Positions 25,194 through 33,748 of a stretch of DNA of 45,457 bases are shown here, piece after piece. The notes beneath the pieces were generated by a model that worked only from the letters and a program-made list of their open reading frames with translations, made no database searches and was not told the origin of the DNA. Position 1 is the stretch's first letter. Every line of letters begins with the position of its first letter. A program made the position numbers and the translations under genes. The stretch comes from Parvularculaceae bacterium. GTDB taxonomy: Bacteria; Pseudomonadota; Alphaproteobacteria; Caulobacterales; Parvularculaceae. The stretch is taken from positions 1-45,457 of the forward strand of contig JABSRH010000003.1 of the NCBI GenBank assembly GCA_013215175.1, written 5' to 3'.

Positions 25194-26197
25194 TTCTGCT
25201 TCGCTGCACGTTCGATCTTGCGCCAGCGAGCGACGTTGCGATTGTGCTCTTCAAGGCTGCTGGCAAACGCGTGACCGCCGGTACCGTCGGCCACAAAATA
25301 AAGGTCGTCCGTAGGCGCCGGATTTAGCACGGCAGCGATCGACTCGCGGCCCGGATTCGCGATCGCCGTCGGCGGTAGGCCGTTAATCTTATAAGTGTTG
25401 TACGGATTGTCCTGGTTGTCGAGTTCGGACCGGCGAATGCCGCGGCCCAGCGGTTCACCGCCCGTTATGCCGTAGATGATGGTGGGATCGGACTGGAGAC
25501 GCATCCGCTTCTTCAAACGGTTGACGAACACGGCAGCCACACGAGGGCGTTCAGCGGGAACTGCCGTTTCCTTCTCGACGATCGACGCGAGGATGATCGC
25601 TTCTTCCGGCGTATCGAACGGGAGGCCTTCCGCACGCTGAGGCCAAAGCTCGTCCAGGAGAGCAAAGTGCGCGGCCATCATGCGCTCCACCACCGCATCG
25701 CGAGTTTCCCCTCGCTCATAGGCATAGGTCTCCGGCAGCAGGTCGCCCTCACTCGGCGTCACGCTGACATCGCCTAAGAGAAGCGGCGCTTCGCCCACGA
25801 TGGCGAGAGCTTGGGCCACCGTTCGGCCTTCCGGCACGGTGACAAAGCGCAAGAGCGGATCGGCGTCCTTGAGGACTGTAGCCACCTCGCGGATCGATGC
25901 CCCAGCCGGGACCACGAACTCGCCCGCGCGCAGGTCGGCTGCGAGACCTGTGGCGCGTCCATAATAGTAGAAGAGCTTTTCGTTCTTTTCACTGATGATC
26001 CCGCGATCGCTCAGCTTGTTCGCGAGGCGGCCAAGGCTGTCCCCGCGCTGAACCCAAACGATACGTTCATCGCCGTGAAGGCCAGGCGCCGACAAGCGCC
26101 GGTGGCCCTCATAAGCGACGACACCCGCACCGCCAGCGGCCATCAGCACAAGCAGAAGAAGAACGCGGAAGAACCCCTGCTGGCCCCCGCTCCTCAT
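25190..26197 (-). CDS. mltG: Endolytic transglycosylase MltG
   Basis: This 335-aa inner-membrane enzyme cleaves nascent glycan strands to set their length. It has an N-terminal membrane helix (FFRVLLLLVLMAAGGAGVVAY), a LysM-like region (VQRGDSLGRLANKL) and the YceG domain, with the catalytic Glu in ILASIVEKETAVPAERPRVA plus MRLQSDPTIIYGI and NPYNTYKINGLPPTAIANPG. Length is normal. Its ATG overlaps the fabF stop by one base (TGATG) and its stop overlaps yicC. Confidence 0.96.
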   Translation of the reverse strand: MRSGGQQGFFRVLLLLVLMAAGGAGVVAYEGHRRLSAPGLHGDERIVWVQRGDSLGRLANKLSDRGIISEKNEKLFYYYGRATGLAADLRAGEFVVPAGASIREVATVLKDADPLLRFVTVPEGRTVAQALAIVGEAPLLLGDVSVTPSEGDLLPETYAYERGETRDAVVERMMAAHFALLDELWPQRAEGLPFDTPEEAIILASIVEKETAVPAERPRVAAVFVNRLKKRMRLQSDPTIIYGITGGEPLGRGIRRSELDNQDNPYNTYKINGLPPTAIANPGRESIAAVLNPAPTDDLYFVADGTGGHAFASSLEEHNRNVARWRKIERAAKQK

Positions 26198-27471
26198 CAG
26201 ACTTTCCGCATAATGATGGAAGCGTTGGTGCCGCCAAAGCCGAAGCTGTTCGACAGAACCGTGGTGATCTCTTTCTCCACCGGCGCTTTCGGTGCCAGGT
26301 TGATCGGCGTTTCGACGGACGGATTATCGAGGTTCAAGGTAGCCGGGCATACACCGTCGCGCATGGCGAGAAGGCTATAGACGGCTTCGATCGCGCCAGC
26401 CGCCCCAAGAAGGTGGCCCACGGAGGATTTCGTCGACGACATCACGAGCCCTGACGCGTCATCGCCAAACAGGCGCTCCACGGCGGACAGTTCAGCTTCG
26501 TCGCCCAACGGCGTGGAGGTGCCGTGCGCGTTGACATAGCCAATCTCAGAGGTGCTCACGCCAGCCCTTTTCAAGGCCATCTGCATGGCGCGATAGCCGC
26601 CGTCGCCGTCAGAAGCAGGCGCGGTCACGTGGTGCGCGTCGCCCGAGAGACCGTAGCCGGCGACTTCGCCGTAAATGGTAGCGCCACGCGCTTTGGCCTT
26701 TTCGTATTCTTCGAGGATCACCACGCCAGCGCCCTCGCCCATCAAGAAGCCATCGCGGGCTTCATCGTAGGGACGCGAGGCCGCTTCGGGGCTTTCGTTG
26801 AAGCCGGTGGTGAGCGCCTTACAAGCCAAGAAGCCAGCATAGCCGATGCGGCAGATCGAGGACTCCGTGCCGCCTGCCACCATCGCATCGGCATCGCCAT
26901 AGGCGATCAGCCGAGCAGCATCACCAATGGCGTGAACGCCCGTGGCGCAAGCGGTCACCACAGAATGGTTCGGGCCCTTCAGGCCATGCTTGATTGAGAT
27001 CTGGCCGGAAGCGAGGTTGATCAGGCACGAAGGAATAAAGAACGGCGAGACCTTACGAGGGCCCTTCTCGTTCATCTTCTGCGTGGTTTGCGCAATGCCG
27101 TCGAGGCCACCAATGCCCGAGCCCACAAGCACGCCTGTGCGTTCTTGCTGCTCTTCCGTATCGAGAGGCAGACCCGAATCCGCCAGCGCCATCTCAGCGG
27201 CAGCCAAGCCGAAAATGATGAAGTCTTCGACCCGGCGCTGCTCTTTGGGTGCGAGCCAGTCGTCCGGATTGAAAGCAGCGTCGCCCTCACGCGGGACAGG
27301 CGCGCCAATTTTACAAGCGAGGTCGGAAACGTCGAAACGGTCGTCGATGCGCTTAGCGCCCGAATGGCCTTCGAGCAGGCGCGACCAGGGCTGTTGCCAA
27401 GGCTGGTCTTTGGTGCCGCTTCCGAGGGGGGTGACCAGCCCAAGGCCAGTCACAACAACACGTCGAAGCAT
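26197..27471 (-). CDS. fabF: Beta-ketoacyl-ACP synthase II
   Basis: This 424-aa condensing enzyme elongates acyl-ACP with malonyl-ACP. The catalytic Cys is in HSVVTACATGVHAIGDA, and the two His are in YVNAHGTSTPLGDEAE and SSTKSSVGHLLGAAGAIEA. The opening RRVVVTGLGLVTPLG and closing SFGFGGTNASIIMRKV are standard. It has a GGAGG ribosome site. It follows acpP by 96 bases and heads the coupled run to gmk. Confidence 0.97.
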   Translation of the reverse strand: MLRRVVVTGLGLVTPLGSGTKDQPWQQPWSRLLEGHSGAKRIDDRFDVSDLACKIGAPVPREGDAAFNPDDWLAPKEQRRVEDFIIFGLAAAEMALADSGLPLDTEEQQERTGVLVGSGIGGLDGIAQTTQKMNEKGPRKVSPFFIPSCLINLASGQISIKHGLKGPNHSVVTACATGVHAIGDAARLIAYGDADAMVAGGTESSICRIGYAGFLACKALTTGFNESPEAASRPYDEARDGFLMGEGAGVVILEEYEKAKARGATIYGEVAGYGLSGDAHHVTAPASDGDGGYRAMQMALKRAGVSTSEIGYVNAHGTSTPLGDEAELSAVERLFGDDASGLVMSSTKSSVGHLLGAAGAIEAVYSLLAMRDGVCPATLNLDNPSVETPINLAPKAPVEKEITTVLSNSFGFGGTNASIIMRKV

Positions 27472-27567
27472 AGGAGAGCCTCCCTAAAGATCCAGAGGCC
27501 GGCGAAACGGGATCAAGAAAGCGCTCCGAGGCGCGGATGCCGGCCGCAATCCGCGCCGGAAGGCTGG

Positions 27568-27804
27568 TTAGCCTTGATTTTCTTGGATGAACTTGATGGC
27601 GTCGCCGACGGTTTGGATCGTCTCTGCGGCGTCGTCAGGGATCTCAATGTCGAACTCTTCTTCGAACGCCATGACGAGCTCGACGATGTCGAGGCTGTCA
27701 GCACCGAGGTCATCGATGAAGCTGGCCTTTGGCTCAACTTTGGCGGCGTCCACATCGAGATGCTCAACGGTGATTTTCTGAACGCGTTCGGTGATATCCG
27801 ACAT
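27568..27804 (-). CDS. acpP: Acyl carrier protein
   Basis: This 78-aa acidic protein carries the phosphopantetheine site [20 protein letters not shown] (Ser in DSL). It has GAGGAG before the ATG. The 186-base gap upstream contains the terminator of the VPLPA-type gene, so acpP probably has its own promoter, as is common. The ORF track's 27513-27767 is a shadow frame. Confidence 0.97.
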   Translation of the reverse strand: MSDITERVQKITVEHLDVDAAKVEPKASFIDDLGADSLDIVELVMAFEEEFDIEIPDDAAETIQTVGDAIKFIQENQG

Positions 27805-27935
27805 GGGAAACTCCTCTTAAGCCCCGTTGGTTTGGGCAGGGCGACTTAAAATGTCCAGCGCCTGTAAGGGAAGCCGGAGAGCGGCGCAAGCGCATGACGT
27901 GCAGCTTGTGCGACATCCTTCACCTGCACACGAAA

Positions 27936-27967
27936 CAAAAAACGGGGCCCTCATGGGCCCCGTTTTT
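27936..27967. terminator. Bidirectional intrinsic terminator between VPLPA-type gene and acpP
   Basis: ACGGGGCCC and GGGCCCCGT form a perfect nine-base stem around TCAT, with a run of A on one side and T on the other. On the minus strand it closes the VPLPA-type gene; no plus-strand gene needs it here. Confidence 0.88.
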
Positions 27968-27990
27968 GGGATATTGAGCATCTGCTCAGA

Positions 27991-28554
27991 TTACTTAGCC
28001 TGGTGGCGACGGCGGCGCGCGATGAGCGCAAGGCCGGCCAGCATCAGCGGCGCCGCGGCTGGTACTGGGATCGCGCGATCGACGGCCACGTCGAAGTTGA
28101 AGCGGGAATAGCCCACACCGGAAGCCGTAGAATTCTGATCGTCGAACACGATGCGGGTGATGCCGCTCAGGCCCGACACGTCGATAAAGGCATCAACGTT
28201 TGCGAAGAACGTCTGGCCTAGCAGTACGCCGTTGGCGTCGTAGTAAGACACGTCAACCACATCGCCCGTTTGGGCGCCATCGATGTAATAGGTCAGGTTG
28301 CTAATGGCGCTATCGAAGACGATCTCGGTGTCAGCCGCACAACCGCGCCCGAGAGAGCAGAAACCGTTAGCCACGCCAGCAGCGCCTGTGCCGACGATGA
28401 TGTTGCCGCCAGATGTGTTGGTGATGGTGGCACCATCAACCGTGATGCTATTGCCGTAGGTGCCTGAGCCGAAAGCGACAAAGTCGAGCTGAGCAGCCGA
28501 AGCCGTTGCGCCTAAAAAGAGTGCTGCCGCGGAAGCGACGATTTGTTTGAGCAT
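27991..28554 (-). CDS. Exported protein with VPLPA-type tail, between fabG and acpP
   Basis: This 187-aa protein begins MLKQIVASAAALFLGATASA, a Sec signal. The mature part is beta-rich (LTYYIDGAQTGDVVDVSYYD, GITRIVFDDQNSTASGVGYS) with two cysteines. The end AIPVPAAAPLMLAGLALIARRRRHQAK is a complete sorting signal. ATG 28554 is chosen over the ORF-track start (28602) because AGGGGG lies a few bases upstream and the signal peptide begins there. It has its own terminator downstream. The function is unknown. Its place between fabG and acpP breaks a normally tight gene pair. Confidence 0.88.
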   Translation of the reverse strand: MLKQIVASAAALFLGATASAAQLDFVAFGSGTYGNSITVDGATITNTSGGNIIVGTGAAGVANGFCSLGRGCAADTEIVFDSAISNLTYYIDGAQTGDVVDVSYYDANGVLLGQTFFANVDAFIDVSGLSGITRIVFDDQNSTASGVGYSRFNFDVAVDRAIPVPAAAPLMLAGLALIARRRRHQAK

Positions 28555-28624
28555 GTTACCCCCTGAGGTTTGGTCCCCGCGCGCTAGCAGTTCATTAACC
28601 AAACCTCAAGCGGAATAAGTGTTT

Positions 28625-29362
28625 TTAAATCATAGCCACGCCGCCATTCACGTGGAGCGTTTGTCCAGTGACGTAGGCGGCTTCGTCGGAAGCCAGGTAG
28701 GCTGCCGCGCCTGCGATCTCTGCGGGCGTCCCCATCCGTGCGGCTGGAATGGCCTCGTTGATCTTGCCCTTCTGATCGTCGGTGAGCGCTTCGGTCATGG
28801 CCGTGGCAATGAAGCCCGGCGCGATGCAGTTGGCGGTGATACCGCGGCTGGCCACTTCGGCTGCAAGCGATTTCATCATGCCAATCATGCCAGCTTTTGA
28901 CGCTGCGTAGTTTGTCTGGCCAGGGTTGCCGGTCACGCCCACGACCGAGGTGATGCCGATGATCCGGCCGGTGCGCGCCTTCATCATGCCGCGCAGGCAG
29001 GCTTTCGAGAGGTGCCATGTCGCGGACAGGTTTACACGAAGCACCTCTTCGAGATCCTCCGGCTTCATCCGCATCATGAGGTTGTCACGGGTGATCCCGG
29101 CATTGGCGATGAGGATGTTCAGGCCACCCATCGCTTCGACGGCACGACCCGGCAATGCATCACACGCCTCAAGATCGGAAAGGTCAGCGGGCAAGATGTG
29201 GGCCCGTTCACCCAGGTCCGAAGCGAGCGCTTCGAGCTTGGCCTCGTTGCGGCCGGAAAGCGCGACGGTGGCGCCTTGAGCGTGTAGCGTGCGAGCGATG
29301 GCGTCACCGATGCCACCAGTGGCACCGGTGATGAGAGCGGTTTTGTTGGTCAAATCGAACAT
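28625..29362 (-). CDS. fabG: 3-oxoacyl-ACP reductase
   Basis: This 245-aa short-chain dehydrogenase reduces 3-oxoacyl-ACP with NADPH. The cofactor motif is TGATGGIGDAIA, then NAGITRDNLMMRMK, the catalytic Ser in IGITSVVGVTGNPGQTNYA and the YAASKAGMIGMMKSLA motif with Tyr and Lys, ending YVTGQTLHVNGGVAMI. It is 31 bases downstream of the hybrid kinase gene and 70 bases upstream of the VPLPA-type gene. Confidence 0.97.
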   Translation of the reverse strand: MFDLTNKTALITGATGGIGDAIARTLHAQGATVALSGRNEAKLEALASDLGERAHILPADLSDLEACDALPGRAVEAMGGLNILIANAGITRDNLMMRMKPEDLEEVLRVNLSATWHLSKACLRGMMKARTGRIIGITSVVGVTGNPGQTNYAASKAGMIGMMKSLAAEVASRGITANCIAPGFIATAMTEALTDDQKGKINEAIPAARMGTPAEIAGAAAYLASDEAAYVTGQTLHVNGGVAMI

Positions 29363-29393
29363 GTGCGCTGGTTAGGCGCGTCGGCGTGACGTG

Positions 29394-31160
29394 TCACCCC
29401 GCCGACTGCGCACCAGTAGTCGAAGCACTTGCTGCAGCCAGGACACGATCAATTTCACGCCGCAGGACGCTGGGCCGAAGTGGCTTGGTGACGTAGCCAT
29501 CGACGCCCGTCGCCAGCATATCCGCTCGGTCACTGTCTAACGCATCAGCTGTCACGGCAATGATCGGCGTCTGCGCACGCCCATCCGTCCGCCCACGAAT
29601 GGCTCTAACGACGCCCTCGCCGTCCAAGCGCGGCATGCGGCGGTCTACCAGCAAAAGGTCGAATTCACGGGTTTCGAAAAGCTCGAGAGCGATCTGCCCA
29701 TCGTCAGCGAACACCACGTTCGCCCCCCATGCGCTTAGGAACTCTGTCAACACCAATCGATTGACGACATTGTCTTCCGCGACGAGAATACACATCCCAT
29801 CAAGGTCTTTATCCGTAGACAGAGTGGCTGGCTTATGCGTGGTGGCAGAGGCGAATTCGGGCAACTCTAGCATAACCTCAAAGACTGTGCGGCCGTTGCC
29901 AGATTCAATCAGTTCAATGGTGCCGCCCATCAATTCCGTCAGTTGTCGGCAGATACTAAGGCCAAGGCCGGTACCGCCAAAGCGGCGCTGAGTGCCCCGC
30001 TCGCCCTGCTCGAAGGCCTCGAAGATATTCTCCTGCAAATGCTCGGGCACACCTTTGCCTGTATCAATCACTTGGAAACTGACCGACCTCGCCCCCACCA
30101 GCGAAGCACACAGCTCAACGCGCCCTTGATAGGTGAATTTAATCGCGTTCGAAACCAGGTTGTTGAGGATCTGGCGAAGACGCTGATCATCGCCGAAGAC
30201 TTGTTCTGGCAGATCATCAGCAATCTGAACCTGAAACTCCAAACCCTTGGCGATTGCGCTCTCTGAGTAGGTCCCGGCGACGGTTTGCAAGAGCGGTCGG
30301 ATCGCGAAGGGACGTCGCTCGATGGACAGCTTTCCAACCTCCATCTTTGACAAATCGAGAATGTCGTTGAGCAACGCTAACAGATGCTCACCGGAGCCCT
30401 GGATATTGTCCAGCAGCAACGCCTGTCTGTCCGACAGGGGACCCGGCGTGCGGGACAAGAGAGCTTCGGCCAGACCCAGCACGCCGTTCATAGGTGTACG
30501 GAGTTCGTGGCTCATGACCGCCAAAAATTCGCCCTTGGCCTGCGCGGCTTTTTCAGCGCGCCGCCAGGCTCGACCATAGCTCTCGAGCGCTCGCTGACCG
30601 CCATAGGACAGCGTAGCGCTCATGATGGTCGCAAGGATGAGAGCAAAGGTGGCCTGGAAGAAGCGCTGCTCAGCGCGGTCAGCGCTCCATTCGGGCCACA
30701 TCGGCGGAGACGCCATCGTAACGAGGAACTGCAACCAGAGCACCGCAGCAGCACAGAGGCCGATCACGAGGCCCGATCGCCACCCGCCGATGTATCCGGC
30801 CATCATCGGCGCCACGACAATGAAGGGCAGAAGGGCACTGTGAATGCCAACCTCGGTGCTAGCGATGCCAACACCGATAACCGAAACACCGCCGAATAGG
30901 ACGACGTAAAGGGGTGGAAACTTGATCCAACGTAGCAGGCAAGGAATGGTCAGGAAGAATACGACGAGGCCCGCTGATGTGTTGTGGTCTGCTGTCCACT
31001 CGCCGAACGTGTAGGTCATCCCCGCAAGGTTCAGCAGTTGAACCGCAGCAAAGACCCATCCGACGAAATAGGTCGCGCGCGCGCGTATGGCATCCCACGG
31101 CTCGAGATGTCGGCCGATGCGAAGGAACTGCTCATAGCGCTTTATAATCGCAACGAACAT
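29394..31160 (-). CDS. Hybrid sensor histidine kinase with receiver domain, between fabD and fabG
   Basis: This 588-aa protein has about six membrane helices in residues 28-195 (an integral membrane sensor with no large periplasmic loop). HisKA follows with FLAVMSHELRTPMNGVLGLA (His near 217), then HATPase motifs (NLVSNAIKFTYQGRVEL, DTGKGVPEH, FGGTGLGLSICRQL). A C-terminal receiver has ILVAEDNVVNRLVL, the phospho-acceptor in LLLVDRRMPRLDGEG and a TKPLRPS Lys. No Hpt domain is fused, so a separate Hpt protein is needed. Gaps of 54 and 31 bases to fabD and fabG suggest co-transcription. A 13-base inverted repeat covers its start. Confidence 0.92.
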   Translation of the reverse strand: MFVAIIKRYEQFLRIGRHLEPWDAIRARATYFVGWVFAAVQLLNLAGMTYTFGEWTADHNTSAGLVVFFLTIPCLLRWIKFPPLYVVLFGGVSVIGVGIASTEVGIHSALLPFIVVAPMMAGYIGGWRSGLVIGLCAAAVLWLQFLVTMASPPMWPEWSADRAEQRFFQATFALILATIMSATLSYGGQRALESYGRAWRRAEKAAQAKGEFLAVMSHELRTPMNGVLGLAEALLSRTPGPLSDRQALLLDNIQGSGEHLLALLNDILDLSKMEVGKLSIERRPFAIRPLLQTVAGTYSESAIAKGLEFQVQIADDLPEQVFGDDQRLRQILNNLVSNAIKFTYQGRVELCASLVGARSVSFQVIDTGKGVPEHLQENIFEAFEQGERGTQRRFGGTGLGLSICRQLTELMGGTIELIESGNGRTVFEVMLELPEFASATTHKPATLSTDKDLDGMCILVAEDNVVNRLVLTEFLSAWGANVVFADDGQIALELFETREFDLLLVDRRMPRLDGEGVVRAIRGRTDGRAQTPIIAVTADALDSDRADMLATGVDGYVTKPLRPSVLRREIDRVLAAASASTTGAQSAG

Positions 31161-31210
31161 GGAAACCCGCCTGGTTCGATCTAACGATCCTATCAGGGGC
31201 GGGTTTCCAT
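31159..31210 (-). promoter_or_regulatory. 13-base perfect inverted repeat covering the kinase start codon
   Basis: ATGGAAACCCGCC (31159-31171) and GGCGGGTTTCCAT (31198-31210) are perfect complements with a 26-base spacer. In the minus-strand mRNA the second arm includes the bases just before and at the kinase AUG, so the hairpin would hide its ribosome-binding region (GGCGGG). The first arm begins five bases after the fabD stop. No T run follows, so a plain terminator is less likely. Confidence 0.6.
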
Positions 31211-31214
31211 CAGA

Positions 31215-32156
31215 TCAACTCGTCGTGAGCAGAGCCTGCGCGGCTTCGAGTTCTTTGGTCTCGCCGAAATTGCCTGCGCGCTTGTCACTGTCGATCTTTT
31301 TCATGAGGCCGGTGAGCACCTTCCCCGCGCCCAGCTCCACGAAGGTTTCGGCGCCCTGCTGTTTCAACGTCGCGATGCAGTCTTGCCAGCGCACACGGCC
31401 CGTGACCTGCTCGGTCAGCGTGCGGCGAATGTCGTCGGGCGAGCTGACGAGGGTCTGATCGATGTTGGCAATGATAGGCTTTGCGGGAGCCACGACGGCG
31501 GCTTCGGCCAGCGCAGCTGCCATTTTCTCTTGGGCGGGCATCATGGATTGGCTGTGGAACGCAGCCGATACGGGCAGCAGCATGGCCCGCTTGGCGCCCT
31601 TCTCCTTGGCCAGCACGCACGCTGCTTCCATCGCCGCTGTGGGGCCGGATAGGACCACCTGGCCCGGGCAATTGTCGTTGGCAATTTCGACGCCGGTTTC
31701 CTGAGCGACCGCTTCCACATCGTCGAGCGACAGGCCCAGCACTGCCGCCATGGCGCCCTCGCCCACTGGCATGGCGGACTGCATCGCCTCGCCGCGCAGG
31801 CGGAGCAGCTTCGCTGTGGTGGTCAGGTCAAAGCTACCGCCGCAGGCGTGAGCGGAATACTCGCCGAGACTATGGCCAGCGAGGCCTGCGACGTGATCTA
31901 GGGACAGCCCCGCCTCTGCTTGCAGAACGCGGAACGCAGCAACCGAGGCCGCCATGAGGGCTGGCTGCGCATTGGTGGTGAGCGTCAGGTCCTCTTGGCT
32001 CCCTTCGAACATCATGGCCGAGAGCTTCTGAGAGAGGGCCTCATCGACCTCGTCGAAAACGGCACGGGCGATAGCGAAGTTCTCCGCCAAGTCCTTGCCC
32101 ATCCCCACCTTCTGACTGCCTTGTCCGGGAAAAATCAGCGCAAGATGAGTGGTCAT
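31215..32156 (-). CDS. fabD: Malonyl-CoA:ACP transacylase
   Basis: This 313-aa enzyme loads malonate onto ACP. It has the opening LALIFPGQGSQKVGMG, the nucleophile in VAGLAGHSLGEYSAHACGG, and FHSQSMMPAQEKMAAAL containing the catalytic His. Length is typical. It is first in the fab block, divergent from the creD-like gene by 85 bases. Confidence 0.96.
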   Translation of the reverse strand: MTTHLALIFPGQGSQKVGMGKDLAENFAIARAVFDEVDEALSQKLSAMMFEGSQEDLTLTTNAQPALMAASVAAFRVLQAEAGLSLDHVAGLAGHSLGEYSAHACGGSFDLTTTAKLLRLRGEAMQSAMPVGEGAMAAVLGLSLDDVEAVAQETGVEIANDNCPGQVVLSGPTAAMEAACVLAKEKGAKRAMLLPVSAAFHSQSMMPAQEKMAAALAEAAVVAPAKPIIANIDQTLVSSPDDIRRTLTEQVTGRVRWQDCIATLKQQGAETFVELGAGKVLTGLMKKIDSDKRAGNFGETKELEAAQALLTTS

Positions 32157-32241
32157 GGGGCAGCTCCGTTGTTAACCAATCCCGGTCGAGTGAGGCGCGC
32201 CTATCGCAGACTGGCGCGCGAGGACAAGTCAGGGGTGGGGT

Positions 32242-33690
32242 ATGAGCCAAACAAAACCAGTCGCTAAGCGAGCCGCAAAGCCGGCCAATCCGCCGGAGAA
32301 GAGCATCACTTTGGGCGGTAAGCTGGTGCGTGTGATCATCGTGGCGGCACTTAGCTTCGTCCCGCTGATGATCGTTGGCACGGTGCTAGGCCTTCGAGCC
32401 GACTACGCACAGAACACTGTCTTCCAGCTGGAACAGAGCGTTGGCGGACGCCAAGCCGTGTTCGGCCCGATCATCATCGTCCCTACCAGTTGGGCGGAAG
32501 GCGCAGACCAGATCGAGGTTGTCGAGAACGGCCGGCGCGTTCTGCGGGTGCGGCAAAAGCCAGAAGCGATGATCTTCGTCCCCGAGACTGCCAAGGTTGG
32601 AGTGGGTCTCGAAACCACCTTGGCAGAAGCGTCGGTCTATTCAGCCATCGCCTATGAGGCAGGACTGTCATTCGACGCCACGTTCGACTTCACCAACCAT
32701 CCCCCGCTGGCCAAGGATCAAGTCTTCGAGTGGGATGCGGCCACGCTGATCGTCTATTTGGGCAACACCCGTTCCGTCCGGGTGCGCCCCGAACTGATGA
32801 TCGGTGAGGAGCGCTTGCCGCTCTACGCCTCGCTGGGCCTGGGTACGATCCTGACGCCCAATATGGGGAGCGCGCGGTCGAACTTCCCCATCGCGACGGC
32901 CGAAGGTCGCAACGGCTTTTCCGCGCAAATCGGTGAACTGATCGATCCGAACCAGCCCCTCAGCGTGTCCTCTGAGCTCCAGTTCGGCGGTGCTACCAAG
33001 TTGCGTGTGGCGCCGATCGGGCGAGATACCCAGCTCAGCCTGATCGCTGACGGGGTGCCAACGGCGTTGAACGACTTCCGTGCGGGCAGCATCGAGAACT
33101 TCCAAGCTGATGAAGAGGTCACAACCGGCTCTGTCGGACCTTACAGCACACTGCCGCAGAGCCTTTTCCAGCGTGATCTCTCCGACCGGTTGCTTGCGCA
33201 GCAACAATGGGAGATCACCTACGACAGTGAAGACGCTCGGCCTTATGAGGATCTATTCCGTGCGCTGCGCTATGGCTTCTTCCTGCTCGGCTTCTCGTTC
33301 CTGACACTGTTTATCTTTGATGCCTCCAGCAGCCGAGCCCTGCATCCTGGGCAATACTTCTTGCTCGGCCTTATTCAGTCCGTGTTCTATGCATTCTTGC
33401 TAGCGGTGGCTGAGTTCACCGGGTTCGGGCTTGGCTTTATCATCGCCGCAGTACCCACAGTGTTGATCACCGGCTACACCATTGCACAGGTCTTCCGGTC
33501 CTTCATCCGCGGTGTCGTCGGTGTGGTCGTCTTCGGTGCTTTCTATGCGGTGCAGTACTTCTTGATGGACAAGGCGGAGTACTCTCTGCTCGTGGCCACC
33601 GCCGCTGCGTTCGGCGCCATCGGGGTTTCGCTGTTGGTTACAGCCCGTCTGGATTGGGACAAGTTCGAGGGCACATCCAACGCTGACTAA
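32242..33690 (+). CDS. creD: CreD-like inner membrane protein
   Basis: This 482-aa protein has one N-terminal membrane helix (VRVIIVAALSFVPLMIVGTVL), a roughly 290-residue soluble region presumed periplasmic, and a C-terminal bundle of about five helices. The bundle has the family segment LHPGQYFLLGLIQSVFYAFL and the following AEFTGFGLGFIIAAVPTVLI. That matches the CreD family, whose expression in enterobacteria is under CreBC control. No creB or creC is present here, so the symbol reflects homology only. The soluble half is diverged compared with E. coli CreD. AGGGGTGGGG precedes the ATG. Confidence 0.88.
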   Translation: MSQTKPVAKRAAKPANPPEKSITLGGKLVRVIIVAALSFVPLMIVGTVLGLRADYAQNTVFQLEQSVGGRQAVFGPIIIVPTSWAEGADQIEVVENGRRVLRVRQKPEAMIFVPETAKVGVGLETTLAEASVYSAIAYEAGLSFDATFDFTNHPPLAKDQVFEWDAATLIVYLGNTRSVRVRPELMIGEERLPLYASLGLGTILTPNMGSARSNFPIATAEGRNGFSAQIGELIDPNQPLSVSSELQFGGATKLRVAPIGRDTQLSLIADGVPTALNDFRAGSIENFQADEEVTTGSVGPYSTLPQSLFQRDLSDRLLAQQQWEITYDSEDARPYEDLFRALRYGFFLLGFSFLTLFIFDASSSRALHPGQYFLLGLIQSVFYAFLLAVAEFTGFGLGFIIAAVPTVLITGYTIAQVFRSFIRGVVGVVVFGAFYAVQYFLMDKAEYSLLVATAAAFGAIGVSLLVTARLDWDKFEGTSNAD

Positions 33691-33692
33691 AG

Positions 33693-33722
33693 AAAAGCCC
33701 GATGGCCGGGGCCATCGGGCTT
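33693..33722 (-). terminator. Intrinsic terminator of the chemoreceptor gene
   Basis: AAGCCCGATGGC and GCCATCGGGCTT form a 12-base stem closing on a short GC-rich loop; on the minus strand the stem runs into CTTTTCTTT. It lies about 27 bases after the chemoreceptor stop and directly after the creD-like stop. Confidence 0.78.
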
Positions 33723-33748
33723 CGTCTCCCTAGACTGACGGTTTGCCC

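Noticed and set aside
31159-31210. Inverted repeat as a simple Rho-independent terminator of fabD
   Set aside because: No T run follows on either strand and the spacer is 26 bases, so it is listed as a regulatory hairpin instead.
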